Counted from the first letter of the stretch, positions 25,885-35,798 are shown. The stretch is DNA of 64,000 nt from Nitrosovibrio sp. Nv4 (GCF_900215485.1 NZ_OCMZ01000001.1:930001-994000); one strand, 5' to 3'. Notes: generated by a model not told the origin, from the sequence alone. Program-made: numbers and translations.

Positions 25885-28056
25885 TTACGTCGCCTTGGGG
25901 TAGGCTGCCAAACCGGCTTTCTTTGCCGCCGGTAGAGTAATTGAAATGCGCGCGCCGCAAGGCCGAATATTTTCGACCTGTATGGTGCCCCGATGTTCTT
26001 CGATTATTTTTTTGACGATGGGCAGTCCCAGCCCCGTGCCTTTCGATTTGGTGGTAACGTAAGGTTCGAACACCCGGGCTCGGACTTGCTCGGGAAAACC
26101 GCCGCCGTTATCACTTACGCTGAACCGTATTCCGCCGGGCGCGAGTTCGGTCCGCACCATGATTGCCGGTTCTGCAACCCCTATCAGTGTATCCTGGGCA
26201 TTCTGCAGGAGATTATGAATCACCTGGCGTAGCCGGGCGGAATCCCCTTTCACGGTCGGCAGGCCGGGAGCCAGCGCAAGATAAATTCGTGGCTGGGGAC
26301 TTCCCGGCGCCGCTGCGCTTGCGGCCTCATACAATGCAAGGATTTCCCGAATCAGACCGTTGAAGTCAAGCAGATGAAACTCGAGCTCGGGCGCGCGCGC
26401 ATATTCGCTGAATTCATTAACCATTTTTTTAAGCGCTTCCACCTGGTTGACGATGGTCTCAGTAGACCGCCGCAGGATTTGCGCATCATCCTGGCCGAGC
26501 TTCCCTGCAAGCTTGTGTTGCACACGCTCAGCGGAAAGCTGTATCGGTGTGAGCGGATTCTTGATTTCATGGGCCAGACGCCGTGCCACCTCTCCCCATG
26601 CGGCCGTGCGCTGAGCCTGCAACAAGTTGGTAATGTCATCAAAGACCACCACACCCCCGCCGCCTGATACATCCGGCAGACGTGTCCCGCGCAGCAGCAA
26701 GACCTGATTGGCCCCATCTCTTGAGCGCTCCAACTGACACTGCCATTCGCCTTCTTTCCCCGAGTGAAATCCTTCGAGAATCTCCGCTTTGAAAGAGTCC
26801 AGTTGAGGTTCACGTGCTGCACATTCTTCAATAGTCAGGCCTTCGAGACCGGACAGCGGAACCTTCAGAATTTGTTCAGCGCTCAGATTTGCAGTACGCA
26901 CGCGTAAGCCTTCATCGAATACGAGAACGCCGGAGGAAAGATTGGCCAGTACGTTTTCCAGGTAGGCTCTGGCGCTTTCCACTTCCTGCTGATGGTGCTG
27001 GGCCGTTGTACGCGCTTCCTCCAACTGCTGAGTCATGAGATTGAATGATTCCGTCAGCACGCCCAATTCATCACGACTCTGCACCGGATGGCGTCTGCTG
27101 AAGTCACCTTGTGCCACCGCGCGGGTCCCTTCCGCCAGCATGCCCAGAGGAGCGCTCAACCGCTCACTGATAAGAAAGGCCGCAGCCAGAGCGGAAAAAA
27201 GCGACAGCAGCAGCGCGAGTGTAAGCGTAACGCCGTAAAGGCTTTTCAACCCCTCGCGCGATAGCAGCAATTCCTGATAGTCTCGATAGGCCGCCTGCAC
27301 TATTTCTGCATCTTCGGCCAGTTGTCTCGGTACAGGCTGCAATAGTTGCAAGACCTGGATATCTCCTTCCGCGTCTGGTACTTCGACTAGTTCCAGTACC
27401 TTTAAATACAAGCCTTTGCCCGGTATGGATTCTACTGCGCTGTACGATCTGTCCGTGGTTACCTGGTGCATCACCGCCGTAGTTAGCGGTTCCGGGATAA
27501 GCTCCGTGCCACCCGCACGCGAAAAAACGGTTACGCCGCCGACGTGATTGAACAGCGTGGCTTCCTGTATTTGTGTTTGCTCCAGGAGACGGTTTAGTGT
27601 CGGTAGCGGCGGTTCCGATTGCTCGGATAGTGAAAGCGCGGCAATCCGGGCCTTGTTGCGAAGATCATCCAGGAGATTGTCGAGAATATTGCGCCCAAGA
27701 TTCAAGCCGCCTTCGAGCGCGCGGTCCACTTTGACATCAAACCAGGATTCGATGCTTTTTCCCAGGAATTGCACCGACACACCATAAACCAGCGCCCCCG
27801 GCAGAACCGCCATTAGCGAGAAAATCAGCAACAGGCGCAATGCGAGCCTGGAACCGAATACCCCGGCGTTAAGCCTGCGCCTGAGTCTCCAGAGCAGATA
27901 TCCAACCACCGCCATCAGAAACAACACGAAGCCGACATTAAGCCGGATCAGAAGGCGGTATTTCCGGTCAAAAAGTCCGGTGTCGGCGCCCGCCGTCGCA
28001 AGCAGGAACAGCATGACCGCACCTAATCCAGCACTGATGATAATTACGTACTTCAC
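25885..28056 (-). CDS. ntrY: NtrY-like membrane sensor histidine kinase
   Basis: This is a 723-residue membrane kinase. Transmembrane segments lie near residues 4-24, 37-58 and 72-95; a periplasmic sensor region runs to about 275, with another membrane segment at about 280-300. HAMP (SERLSAPLGMLAEGTRAVAQ), PAS (VLANLSSGVLVFDEG) and HisKA domains follow. RLAHEIKNPLTPIQLSAERV carries the phospho-His, and the ATPase has N-box NLLQNAQD, G1 DNGGGF and G2 GTGLGLPIVKK. The start is a GTG at 28056 that overlaps the stop of the DUF4390 gene (GTGA), so translation is coupled. The signal sensed is unknown. Confidence 0.93.
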   Translation of the reverse strand: MKYVIIISAGLGAVMLFLLATAGADTGLFDRKYRLLIRLNVGFVLFLMAVVGYLLWRLRRRLNAGVFGSRLALRLLLIFSLMAVLPGALVYGVSVQFLGKSIESWFDVKVDRALEGGLNLGRNILDNLLDDLRNKARIAALSLSEQSEPPLPTLNRLLEQTQIQEATLFNHVGGVTVFSRAGGTELIPEPLTTAVMHQVTTDRSYSAVESIPGKGLYLKVLELVEVPDAEGDIQVLQLLQPVPRQLAEDAEIVQAAYRDYQELLLSREGLKSLYGVTLTLALLLSLFSALAAAFLISERLSAPLGMLAEGTRAVAQGDFSRRHPVQSRDELGVLTESFNLMTQQLEEARTTAQHHQQEVESARAYLENVLANLSSGVLVFDEGLRVRTANLSAEQILKVPLSGLEGLTIEECAAREPQLDSFKAEILEGFHSGKEGEWQCQLERSRDGANQVLLLRGTRLPDVSGGGGVVVFDDITNLLQAQRTAAWGEVARRLAHEIKNPLTPIQLSAERVQHKLAGKLGQDDAQILRRSTETIVNQVEALKKMVNEFSEYARAPELEFHLLDFNGLIREILALYEAASAAAPGSPQPRIYLALAPGLPTVKGDSARLRQVIHNLLQNAQDTLIGVAEPAIMVRTELAPGGIRFSVSDNGGGFPEQVRARVFEPYVTTKSKGTGLGLPIVKKIIEEHRGTIQVENIRPCGARISITLPAAKKAGLAAYPKAT

Positions 28057-28646
28057 GGCCTGTGGTTATCCGCATGCTTTTGCGGCGGCAATATTGTGCT
28101 CCATCGCAGTATGCCGGAACTGAGATCCCATTCCTTTGATCCCCCGAGCGTCTCTACCTGAAATGGCTTCGGCAATGCGGATATGTCAAGGCGCATGCGT
28201 AATTCCACCGTATATTCGGTGTCCTGCTTCAGTTCCGAGCTGACGCTGATGGGACGATTACGCACACGGCTCAGCGCCTGCAATGCCTCCTTTAGGGTCG
28301 CGAAGTTCTGAGACAGCGTGCCGCGGCTCAAACGGTATTGACGAGTCAGTGCGAAATAGCTCAGCCCTTCCCGAACCCTGCTATGGCCGACTCGCTCATC
28401 GAGCCAATACCAGCGGGAATTCATGAGGTTGAGTTCGGTTACGAAGTAAAGGACGATACCTTTCTCAAGCACATATTCGAGTTTATGATTGAGCGCAATC
28501 TCGAAATCAGCATCAAACTGATAACCTTCCTCAGCCGTTTCCAGCTTTACCGACGTTATCTGTATGCTGCCCTCCGCATAGGCAGTGGCGGCCGGCAACA
28601 GCGCCATGATCAGCAGCGTCGTTACGGCCGCCCACAACAGCCGCAT
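28053..28646 (-). CDS. DUF4390 exported protein
   Basis: This protein of about 197 residues belongs to the DUF4390 family, regularly found between rsmB and ntrY in betaproteobacteria. A signal peptide (MRLLWAAVTTLLIMALLPAA, cleavage after TAYA) leads into a beta-rich domain. That domain has LNHKLEYVLEKGIVLYFVTE and RWYWLDERVGHSRVREGLSYF, then VRNRPISVSSELKQDTEY and FQVETLGGSKEWDLSSGILRW. I start it at 28646 because the signal peptide begins there, eight bases after the rsmB stop; upstream in-frame starts overlap rsmB and have no ribosome site. It ends overlapping the ntrY start. The location is probably periplasmic, and its cotranscription with a membrane kinase suggests a role in envelope sensing (inference). 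Confidence 0.82.
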   Translation of the reverse strand: MRLLWAAVTTLLIMALLPAATAYAEGSIQITSVKLETAEEGYQFDADFEIALNHKLEYVLEKGIVLYFVTELNLMNSRWYWLDERVGHSRVREGLSYFALTRQYRLSRGTLSQNFATLKEALQALSRVRNRPISVSSELKQDTEYTVELRMRLDISALPKPFQVETLGGSKEWDLSSGILRWSTILPPQKHADNHRP

Positions 28647-28653
28647 GAAGAAA

Positions 28654-29997
28654 TCAGGCTTTATGAAGCAGGGCATAAAAGAAACCGTCATGGTGGGAGT
28701 TCGGCAGTAGTTGCCCGTCAATTATCCCAGACCGGGAAAGCGGTAGCAGACGGGCGTCGGCGTGATGGCGCAAGAAATCTTTCACCTGAAGTCCGTTTTC
28801 CTCTGAAAATACCGAACAGGTGACGTAGAGCAACTTGCCACCTCTGGCCAGGATCTGCCAAAGGGCATCGAGAATTTCCCGCTGTTTCGCGCAAAATTGG
28901 AGTAGATCGCTTTCACGCCTCAGCCATTTAATGTCCGGATGACGGCGCGTCACTCCCGAAGCAGAGCAGGGAACATCAGCCAGGATGCGGTCGAATTGCT
29001 TGCCATCCCACCACTTTATCGGCTGCGATGCATCCCCATGAACGATGCGATGGGCTTTAAGGCCCAATCGAGTAAAATTCTGGGTTATGCGAGCCACCCG
29101 CGCGGCGTCATTATCGACTGCGGTTAATTCTACGCTCGCCAGTTCCAGCAAATGAGCGCTTTTGCCACCGGGGGCGGCACACGCGTCCAAAACGCGCATG
29201 CCGTCCCGTGCGTCCAATAGTGGCGCCGCCATTTGCGCGGCAGCATCCTGGACCGATACCCAACCTTCCGCAAATCCCGGCAGTCTTTCCACCGGCAACG
29301 GTTGTCTCAGCTCAAGCGCGTCATTTAGCGCATCATCTTCCAGTGGCACTGCCTCCATGCCATTTTGAATGAGAAGCTCCTGATATTCCGTAACATTGAG
29401 CTTACGTCGGTTGACTCTCAGCGTCATGGGCGGTCGCTTGTTACCTGCCTCCAGAATTGCCTCGTAACGTTGCGGATATTGCACATGAAGTTTATCTATC
29501 CACCATTGTGGATGAGAATACCTTCCTACGTCGCTTTCGGCTACTCGCTCAAGCAGGGCTGCACGTTTCCGCATGAAGTTGCGCAATACCGCATTGACCA
29601 GCCCCGCTGCCCCCTGTTTACCTTTGCCACCCTTGCCACCCTTGCGACCGCTGAGACCGCTGAGACCGCTGAGACCCCCAAGGCCGCGAGAAGCTGACAC
29701 AGCGTTATGCACAACCGCGTATGGAGCGGTTTTGCTGTATTCCAGTTGATATAAGCCCACCAATAATAAACAGCGCAGATTCTGGTCCTTCAGCGGCTTG
29801 TCCAGCAGCAAACCAAGCAATACATCGAACTGGCCATAAAAACGCAGTACGCCGTAGCTTAAATCCTGAATGGCGCCGCGCTGCTGATCAGAGAGATCGG
29901 AATAGGTGTGCCAGGTGTCCCGCAACACCGCGGTCAGGCTCGCGCCAGCCAACACTTTTTCCACAGTGGCGGCAGCCAAACGCTGAGTTCTGATCAT
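28654..29997 (-). CDS. rsmB: 16S rRNA m5C967 methyltransferase
   Basis: This is a 447-residue RsmB. An N-terminal NusB-like RNA-binding domain (1-150) joins a Rossmann methyltransferase domain. The SAM loop is DACAAPGGKSAHLLEL; the catalytic pair is DVPCSASGV and VTCSVFSEEN. It methylates C967 of 16S rRNA. An unusual Gly-rich insert of about 25 residues (GLGGLSGLSGLSGRKGG and on) interrupts the NusB domain between NAVSASR and GAAGLVNAVLRNFMRKR. It is encoded by 9-bp tandem repeats at 29621-29683. The start at 29997 overlaps the fmt stop by four bases (ATGA); an ATG nine bases earlier is also possible. Confidence 0.95.
   Translation of the reverse strand: MIRTQRLAAATVEKVLAGASLTAVLRDTWHTYSDLSDQQRGAIQDLSYGVLRFYGQFDVLLGLLLDKPLKDQNLRCLLLVGLYQLEYSKTAPYAVVHNAVSASRGLGGLSGLSGLSGRKGGKGGKGKQGAAGLVNAVLRNFMRKRAALLERVAESDVGRYSHPQWWIDKLHVQYPQRYEAILEAGNKRPPMTLRVNRRKLNVTEYQELLIQNGMEAVPLEDDALNDALELRQPLPVERLPGFAEGWVSVQDAAAQMAAPLLDARDGMRVLDACAAPGGKSAHLLELASVELTAVDNDAARVARITQNFTRLGLKAHRIVHGDASQPIKWWDGKQFDRILADVPCSASGVTRRHPDIKWLRRESDLLQFCAKQREILDALWQILARGGKLLYVTCSVFSEENGLQVKDFLRHHADARLLPLSRSGIIDGQLLPNSHHDGFFYALLHKA
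29621..29683. repeat. In-frame 9-bp minisatellite in rsmB
   Basis: On the plus strand two TTGCCACCC units and a degenerate TTGCGACC are followed by three GCTGAGACC units and CCCAAGG. In the rsmB reading frame (minus) these encode GLS and GGK triplets. Multiples of nine keep the frame, so copy number could vary without breaking the gene. A comparable Gly-rich 9-bp array lies in dprA at 32745-32783. Confidence 0.9.
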
Positions 29998-30929
29998 TCC
30001 CGGCATTCAAAGCGATCACCTGGCCGCAATGAATGCCCTGAGAGAAATTCAGCTGCACTCAATTTTATTCCACCAGATTTTTGCACGACTTCCAGTACGA
30101 GTGAGCCCGTGCCACATGCAACAACAATGCCGTCGCGTCTTATTGCAACAATTTCCCCAGGTTTGCCGGCGATATCCCCAGCTGTGCTTGCCTGCCATAT
30201 TTTCATGAAGGCTCCGCCTATCCGGGAATAAGCGCCGGGACGAGGATTAAAAGCCCGCACCGCGCGGCTGATATTTTCAGCACTCAACCGCCAGTCGATT
30301 TCAGCTTCGTCTTTTTCGAGTTTGGACGCGTATGTCGCCGTAATTTCATTCTGGGGAATTGCAAAAATTTTTCCCTGCTGCAAAAGCGCCAGCGCTTCCA
30401 CAATGCAATATGCTCCCAGCGCGGCAAGCTTGTCGTGCAGAGTTTGCGCGGTGTCATCCTGTGCGATCGCGATACTTCGCTGCAATAGAATAGCGCCCGT
30501 ATCCAAACCTCGATCCATTTGCATGACCGTAATTCCGGTTTCTCTGTCGCCCGCCAATATTGCGCGCTGGATAGGGGCGGCGCCTCGCCATCGCGGCAGC
30601 AATGAAGCATGTATATTGAGGCAACCGAGCTTTGGAATGCTTAAAATGGAGGAGGGCAGGATCAGTCCGTAAGCCGCGACAACCATGACATCCGCCCCGA
30701 TGGCGTCCAGTTGCGCATGCAACTCGGGCTGTTTAAGCGCATGCGGCTGTAATAACGCAAACCCGTATCGTTGTGCCAGCAACTTGATTACGCTTGCGGT
30801 GGATTTCATTCCCCGCCCGGCACGACGGTCAGGCTGGGTCAACACCAATGCGATTTCATGTCCGGCATGTGCCAGGGCTTCAAGAGCAGGAGCGGCAAAT
30901 GGCGGCGTGCCGGCAAAAATAATTCTCAT
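29994..30929 (-). CDS. fmt: Methionyl-tRNA formyltransferase
   Basis: This 311-residue enzyme formylates initiator Met-tRNA using 10-formyl-tetrahydrofolate. MRIIFAGTPPFAAPALEAL opens the Rossmann domain. The catalytic LNIHASLLPRWRGAAPIQRAI block carries the formyl-transfer Asn/His, and GITVMQMDRGLDTGAIL follows. The C-terminal OB-like domain ends ATGDRFECRE-like (GDRFECRE). The start is set at 30929 because the family begins MRIIFAGTP; a longer frame to 30965 has no support. It lies 100 bases after def and is coupled to rsmB. Confidence 0.95.
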   Translation of the reverse strand: MRIIFAGTPPFAAPALEALAHAGHEIALVLTQPDRRAGRGMKSTASVIKLLAQRYGFALLQPHALKQPELHAQLDAIGADVMVVAAYGLILPSSILSIPKLGCLNIHASLLPRWRGAAPIQRAILAGDRETGITVMQMDRGLDTGAILLQRSIAIAQDDTAQTLHDKLAALGAYCIVEALALLQQGKIFAIPQNEITATYASKLEKDEAEIDWRLSAENISRAVRAFNPRPGAYSRIGGAFMKIWQASTAGDIAGKPGEIVAIRRDGIVVACGTGSLVLEVVQKSGGIKLSAAEFLSGHSLRPGDRFECRE

Positions 30930-31029
30930 GGAAAGCATGCGAAGGTATTCGAAGAGATGCCGCAACCACTTCGCTTATTAATCCATAAACTCTTAATGAT
31001 CGCACGTTCGCCAGTAAAAGAAATCGATG

Positions 31030-31533
31030 TCACATTACCTTTCGCCGCTGCTTTTTAAATTTTGCCTGAATACGCGACTGCTTCATCCGTGACCAGTACT
31101 CGACGAATACCTTCCCCAGTAAATGGTCCATTTCATGTTGAATACACACAGCCAGCAAACCGTCGGCATCAAGCTTGTATGGTTTTCCGTCTTGATCCAG
31201 CGCCTCGATCATGACCCGTTCCGAACGCGGTACCTTTCCAAATATTCCGGGTACCGATAGGCATCCTTCTTCATAGTCAGACTCACCGCTGCGCGTGATG
31301 ATTTCGGGGTTGATCAACACATGCAACTGGTCATGCGTATCGGAAATATCGATTACGATCACGCGCCGGTGGACATCAACCTGGGTCGCCGCAAGGCCGA
31401 CGCCAGGGGCGGCATACATTGTTTCCGCCATATTCTGCACCAGAGTGCGAATTTCGCTATTAACTTCCGATACTCGGCTCGCTACAGTGTGCAGTCGTTC
31501 ATCCGGATACTGCAATATTTTTAGAAGCGCCAT
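31030..31533 (-). CDS. def: Peptide deformylase
   Basis: This 167-residue metalloenzyme removes the N-formyl group from nascent proteins. All three motifs are present: [10 protein letters not shown] (GxGxAAxQ), EEGCLSVPG (EGCLS, metal Cys) and [10 protein letters not shown] (HExDH, metal His pair and catalytic Glu). The start is the ATG at 31533 ([14 protein letters not shown]), typical for the family; an upstream in-frame ATG at 31590 adds residues with no counterpart. It heads the def-fmt-rsmB-DUF4390-ntrY-ntrX run. Confidence 0.95.
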   Translation of the reverse strand: MALLKILQYPDERLHTVASRVSEVNSEIRTLVQNMAETMYAAPGVGLAATQVDVHRRVIVIDISDTHDQLHVLINPEIITRSGESDYEEGCLSVPGIFGKVPRSERVMIEALDQDGKPYKLDADGLLAVCIQHEMDHLLGKVFVEYWSRMKQSRIQAKFKKQRRKVM

Positions 31534-31877
31534 ACGATTCGTGAGCGATGCGCGGCCTCGGGCATCAAACAATCCAACTGCAAAGTTCAACCCGTGCTGT
31601 TACCATATTCACACTGCATTCTATAGTTGACATCGTATTTTTCAGGAATTTGGTGCAGAGCCCATTATATCCTGATTTCGCCAGGAAGCTCATTCTGCAG
31701 CCCTGGGCCCGCCCGCCTTGCCCATAAGAGAGCAGTTAGAGAGCAGTTGATAACGCATCATCACTTCAGGCGAAAAGCGGGAGATCTCGATTCAAAAATC
31801 ATTGGCTCTGCGAACATCCAGGGAATACAATCGGCTCGGGTAAAGGAGGATGGGGAAACGGTGCCAGGCAATATTAA
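31534..31877. other. Divergent intergenic region between def and dprA
   Basis: No gene supported. It must hold the promoters for def (minus) and dprA (plus). An exact 11-bp tandem repeat (AGAGAGCAGTT twice) lies at 31727-31748. In many relatives a LysM-domain gene sits between def and dprA (family knowledge); I do not see one here. Confidence 0.5.
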
Positions 31878-33002
31878 ATGAAGTCCATTCGGGATATTGA
31901 ATCCTGGCTCTCCCTTGGCATGATTGACGGTCTCGGTGATGAATCGATACGACGATTGCTGGTGGCTTTCGGAAGTCCCGCGGAAATTCTTTCCGCTAAT
32001 ATCGCCTCGCTAGAGCGCGTGGTGAAAAAGAAGGTAGCGTATAACATTGTCCATGGCGCGGACGAAAAAAAAATTGCTGCTACACTTGAGTGGCTGAAAG
32101 ATCCGGTAAATTCGATCGTTACGCTGGCTGATTCCCATTATCCCGCGCTGCTGCTGAACATTCCGGATCCTCCCCCTCTTCTTTATCTGAAAGGGAAGCC
32201 TGAACTGCTGAATTCGCCGACACTTGCCATTGTCGGCAGCCGCAATGCCACACCTCAAGGTATTGCCAATGCTGAGGCCTTTGCCGAAGCCGCAAGCAAT
32301 GCGGGGCTGTGTATAGCGAGTGGCATGGCATCCGGCGTAGATGCCGCGGCTCATCGTGGCGGCTTACGGGGTAGCGCAGCCAGCATTGCAGTAGTGGGAA
32401 CTGGTTTGGATATCGTCTATCCCGCAAGCAACCGCAAACTGGCGCACGAGCTGGCGGAAAAGGGCATGCTTATTTCCGAGTTTCCATTAGGCACGCCTGC
32501 CATCGCCAGCAATTTTCCGCGTCGAAATCGCATCATCAGCGGGATGAGCCACGGTTGTCTTGTGGTGGAGGCCGCGCTACGGAGCGGCTCGCTCATTACT
32601 GCCAGGCAGGCATTGGAACAGGGTCGCGAGGTGTTCGCCATCCCCGGGTCCATACATTCGCCTTTATCCAAAGGCTGCCATGCACTCATCAAGGAAGGGG
32701 CGAAACTGGTCGAAAGCGCCGACGATATTCTGGATGAGCTGGCGGGAGGATCAGGAAGATCAGGAGGATTGGGAGGATCAGGACAGGGGCGAGCCGCGGG
32801 TGGCGCCGCCCATGATGTGGATGAGCTACAGGGCAGCGAGCCGTTGCTGCTGCGACATCTCGGCCATGACATCACCGATATCGATACGCTGTGCGTTCGC
32901 AGCGGCTTGACGATAGAAACGGTATCGGCGATGCTGTTGGCGTTCGAACTGGATGGCGTGGTTGCGAGCCTGCCCGGCGGGCGCTACCAGCGGCTTCGGT
33001 AG
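31878..33002 (+). CDS. dprA: DNA processing protein DprA (Smf)
   Basis: This 374-residue protein loads RecA on incoming single-stranded DNA during natural transformation. A SAM-like N-terminal region (1-70) is followed by the Rossmann DprA domain with YPALLLNIPDPPPLLYLKG, LAIVGSRNATPQG, IASGMASGVDAAAHRG, GTGLDIVYPASNR, SEFPLGTPAIASNFPRRNRI and REVFAIPGSIHSPLSKGCH. A C-terminal winged-helix domain (about 320-374) ends the protein. Between them a Gly/Ser-rich linker is encoded by a 9-bp minisatellite (32745-32783). No clear ribosome site precedes the ATG. The usual smg gene does not follow; topB comes next. Confidence 0.94.
   Translation: MKSIRDIESWLSLGMIDGLGDESIRRLLVAFGSPAEILSANIASLERVVKKKVAYNIVHGADEKKIAATLEWLKDPVNSIVTLADSHYPALLLNIPDPPPLLYLKGKPELLNSPTLAIVGSRNATPQGIANAEAFAEAASNAGLCIASGMASGVDAAAHRGGLRGSAASIAVVGTGLDIVYPASNRKLAHELAEKGMLISEFPLGTPAIASNFPRRNRIISGMSHGCLVVEAALRSGSLITARQALEQGREVFAIPGSIHSPLSKGCHALIKEGAKLVESADDILDELAGGSGRSGGLGGSGQGRAAGGAAHDVDELQGSEPLLLRHLGHDITDIDTLCVRSGLTIETVSAMLLAFELDGVVASLPGGRYQRLR
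32745..32783. repeat. In-frame 9-bp minisatellite in dprA
   Basis: About four units of GGAGGATCA (GGAGGATCA, GGAAGATCA, GGAGGATTG, GGAGGATCA, then GGA) encode a GGSGRSGGLGGSG linker between the Rossmann and winged-helix domains of DprA. The unit length keeps the frame. It is similar in design, though not in sequence, to the array in rsmB. Confidence 0.9.
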
Positions 33003-33254
33003 AGCGTCACGTCAGTAGCCAAGCAGTTATCTATAATAAAATCAATTGAATCGTAGTGGGATGTTTAGCGTTGGTAATTGCAACGCTAGCCAAAAGTGTG
33101 CTGGCACTGATGGCGGCAAGGTGTATTATTTGCCGCGCAACTTGACCCTGTCTTGTAAGTTTCCATTATCATGCGCCTGCATCGGGGCGGTTCGGAGTCA
33201 AGTTCTTCTCCTGTACACTAGCTACCGGGAAATTGCGAACTTCACTGGAGTTTC

Positions 33255-35798
33255 ATGGGTAAGACATTAATCATCGCTGAAAAACCTTCTGTCGCCACCG
33301 ACATTGCGCGTGTGCTGGGCGGGTTTGTCAAACACGCAGATTACTTTGAAAGCGATAAATACGTACTATCGTCAGCGGTGGGGCATTTGCTTGAGCTGGC
33401 AGTGCCTGAACAATATGAGGTCAAACGCGGAAAATGGAGTTTTGCCAATCTGCCCGTAATTCCACCCCACTTTGATCTCAATCCCATCGAGAAAACCGAG
33501 TCGCGGCTGAAGCTATTAACCAAACTCATCAAACGCAAGGATGTGGACGCTCTTATCAACGCTTGTGATGCGGGGCGCGAAGGAGAATTGATCTTTCGGT
33601 ACATTACACGCCATGTGGGAACCAAAAAACCGGTCAAACGACTTTGGCTGCAATCGATGACGCCAGCTTCAATTCGAGATGGTTTTACTAAATTACTTGA
33701 CGATGAGGCTGTGCAGCCGCTGGGGGAAGCAGCGGTAAGCCGTTCCGAAGCCGACTGGCTGGTGGGCATAAACGGCACCCGCGCCATGACTGCATTCAAT
33801 TCGCAGGAAGGCGGTTTTCACAAGACCACCGTCGGCCGGGTACAAACACCCACCTTGGCAATTCTGATTGAGCGGGAAGATATCATCAAGAAATTTGTTG
33901 CCCGCAGCTACTGGGAGGTGCATGGTACGTTTGCCGCCAATGCGGGGAAGTATAACGGCCGCTGGTTCGACGAGAAGTTTTCCAAAGATAAAAAGGATGC
34001 CGAACAAAAAGCCGAGCGGCTATGGGATCAGGCGAGTGCCGAAGCTATTCGAACCAAATGTCAGGATAAACCCGGTGTCGTCAGCGAAGAAAGCAAGCCT
34101 GCCTCGGAAATCTGCCCGCTACTGTATGATCTTACCAGCTTGCAGCGAGACGCCAACGGGCGCTTTGGTTTTTCCGCCAAAACAACGCTTGGGCTGGCTC
34201 AGGCGTTATACGAAAAACATAAGGTGCTGACTTATCCGCGGACCGACTCGCGTGCATTGCCGGAAGACTATATCGCAACGGTTAAAGACACCATGGGTTC
34301 GCTGGAGAGTACCCGTTACGGTGTTTTTGCCAAGCAGATCCTTAAAGCAGGCTGGGTTAAGCCCAACAAGCGTATATTCAACAACGCAAAAATTTCCGAT
34401 CATTTTGCAATTATTCCGACTTCTCTTGAGCCTAAAGCACTAAACGAGGCTGAAGCAAAACTCTACGACCTCGTCGCCAAGCGTTTTCTGGCCATTTTTT
34501 ATCCTTCCGCTGAATTTCTTGTTACTACCCGCATTACTCGCGTCGAGGATGAGCCATTCAAAACTGAAGGCAAGGTGATGATAAATCCTGGCTGGCAGGC
34601 CGTTTACGGCAAGGAGGTGCGTGCCGGCGGCGCAGAAGATGAATCGACTTTAGTCCATGTAAAGCCAGGAGAGATCGTTCTTGGGGAGGAACTCAAGGTC
34701 ATCGCCAACCAGACCCGGCCACCGGCCCGATTCAATGAGGCCACGCTGCTGTCCGCCATGGAGGGCGCAGGTAAACTTGTGGAAGACGAGGACCTGCGAG
34801 AAGCCATGAGTGCAAAGGGACTGGGTACCCCCGCAACCCGCGCCTCGATCATAGAAGGGTTGGTGTCGGAAAATTACGTTCAGCGTGTGGGTCGGGAATT
34901 GCATCCTACCGCGAAGGCTTTCTCGCTAATTACGCTGTTGCGCGGACTGAAGGTGCCTGAACTCACTTCGCCAGAGCTGACGGGCGACTGGGAATTCAAA
35001 CTGCGCCAGATCGAGCAGGGAAAACTCGAACGCAACAAATTCATGGCAGAAATCGCTGGCATGACCAGCCATATCGTCGAGCAGGCGAAAAGTCATCGTG
35101 GTGAAACCATCAGCGGTGATTTTTCAACGCTCAAGTCTCCCTGCCCGAAATGCGGCGGTGTGGTGCAGGAAACTTACAAGAAATTCCAATGCCAGAAATG
35201 CGATTTTGCATTATGGAAAATCCTTGCAGGGCGGCAATTTGAAACGGTGGAAATGGAACAACTGATCACCCAGCGCGAGGTGGGCCCGCTGCAGGGGTTT
35301 CGCAGCAAGATGGGGCGCCTGTTCAATGCCAACGTCAAACTCACCGATGAGTTTGAAATGAAATTCGATTTTGGTAGCGGTAGCGAAGAAGATGCGGAAG
35401 AAATTGATTTTTCCGGTCAGGAATCGCTGGGAAAATGCCCCCGTTGCGGGAGCAGGGTATTCGATCACGGGATGAGCTACGCATGCGAGAAAGCTGTGGG
35501 CTCGTTGCGCACGTGCAGCTTCAAGATAGGGAAAATAATTCTCGCGCGTCCCATTGAACGTGAACAAGTTGTCAAGCTGTTGCACGCTGGCAAAACCGAT
35601 CTGCTGCCAAAGTTTATTTCCAAGAAGGGCAGGCCATTTTCGGCTTACCTGGTCGCAGGCCCGGACGGAAAAGTGGGATTCGAGTTTGAACCAAGAAATA
35701 CAAAGTCCAAAACAACGGCAGCTACAAATGAAACAAAGGTTACAAAACCAAAAACCAGGACTTTGTCATCAAAGAAAGTCCTGTCTGGAAAAATATAG
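33255..35798 (+). CDS. topB: DNA topoisomerase III-like type IA enzyme
   Basis: This is an 847-residue type IA topoisomerase that passes single strands through a transient break. The TOPRIM domain has LIIAEKPSVA and the acidic NACDAGREGELIFRY. The active-site Tyr lies in LTYPRTDSRALPEDY near residue 330. GLGTPATRASIIEGL and HPTAKAF complete the core. The C-terminus carries two zinc-ribbon-like repeats (CPKCGG...CQKC near 635 and CPRCG...C near 730), then a basic Lys/Thr-rich tail. The architecture is closer to TopB than to TopA. It stands alone between dprA and a convergent lipid operon. Confidence 0.93.
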   Translation: MGKTLIIAEKPSVATDIARVLGGFVKHADYFESDKYVLSSAVGHLLELAVPEQYEVKRGKWSFANLPVIPPHFDLNPIEKTESRLKLLTKLIKRKDVDALINACDAGREGELIFRYITRHVGTKKPVKRLWLQSMTPASIRDGFTKLLDDEAVQPLGEAAVSRSEADWLVGINGTRAMTAFNSQEGGFHKTTVGRVQTPTLAILIEREDIIKKFVARSYWEVHGTFAANAGKYNGRWFDEKFSKDKKDAEQKAERLWDQASAEAIRTKCQDKPGVVSEESKPASEICPLLYDLTSLQRDANGRFGFSAKTTLGLAQALYEKHKVLTYPRTDSRALPEDYIATVKDTMGSLESTRYGVFAKQILKAGWVKPNKRIFNNAKISDHFAIIPTSLEPKALNEAEAKLYDLVAKRFLAIFYPSAEFLVTTRITRVEDEPFKTEGKVMINPGWQAVYGKEVRAGGAEDESTLVHVKPGEIVLGEELKVIANQTRPPARFNEATLLSAMEGAGKLVEDEDLREAMSAKGLGTPATRASIIEGLVSENYVQRVGRELHPTAKAFSLITLLRGLKVPELTSPELTGDWEFKLRQIEQGKLERNKFMAEIAGMTSHIVEQAKSHRGETISGDFSTLKSPCPKCGGVVQETYKKFQCQKCDFALWKILAGRQFETVEMEQLITQREVGPLQGFRSKMGRLFNANVKLTDEFEMKFDFGSGSEEDAEEIDFSGQESLGKCPRCGSRVFDHGMSYACEKAVGSLRTCSFKIGKIILARPIEREQVVKLLHAGKTDLLPKFISKKGRPFSAYLVAGPDGKVGFEFEPRNTKSKTTAATNETKVTKPKTRTLSSKKVLSGKI

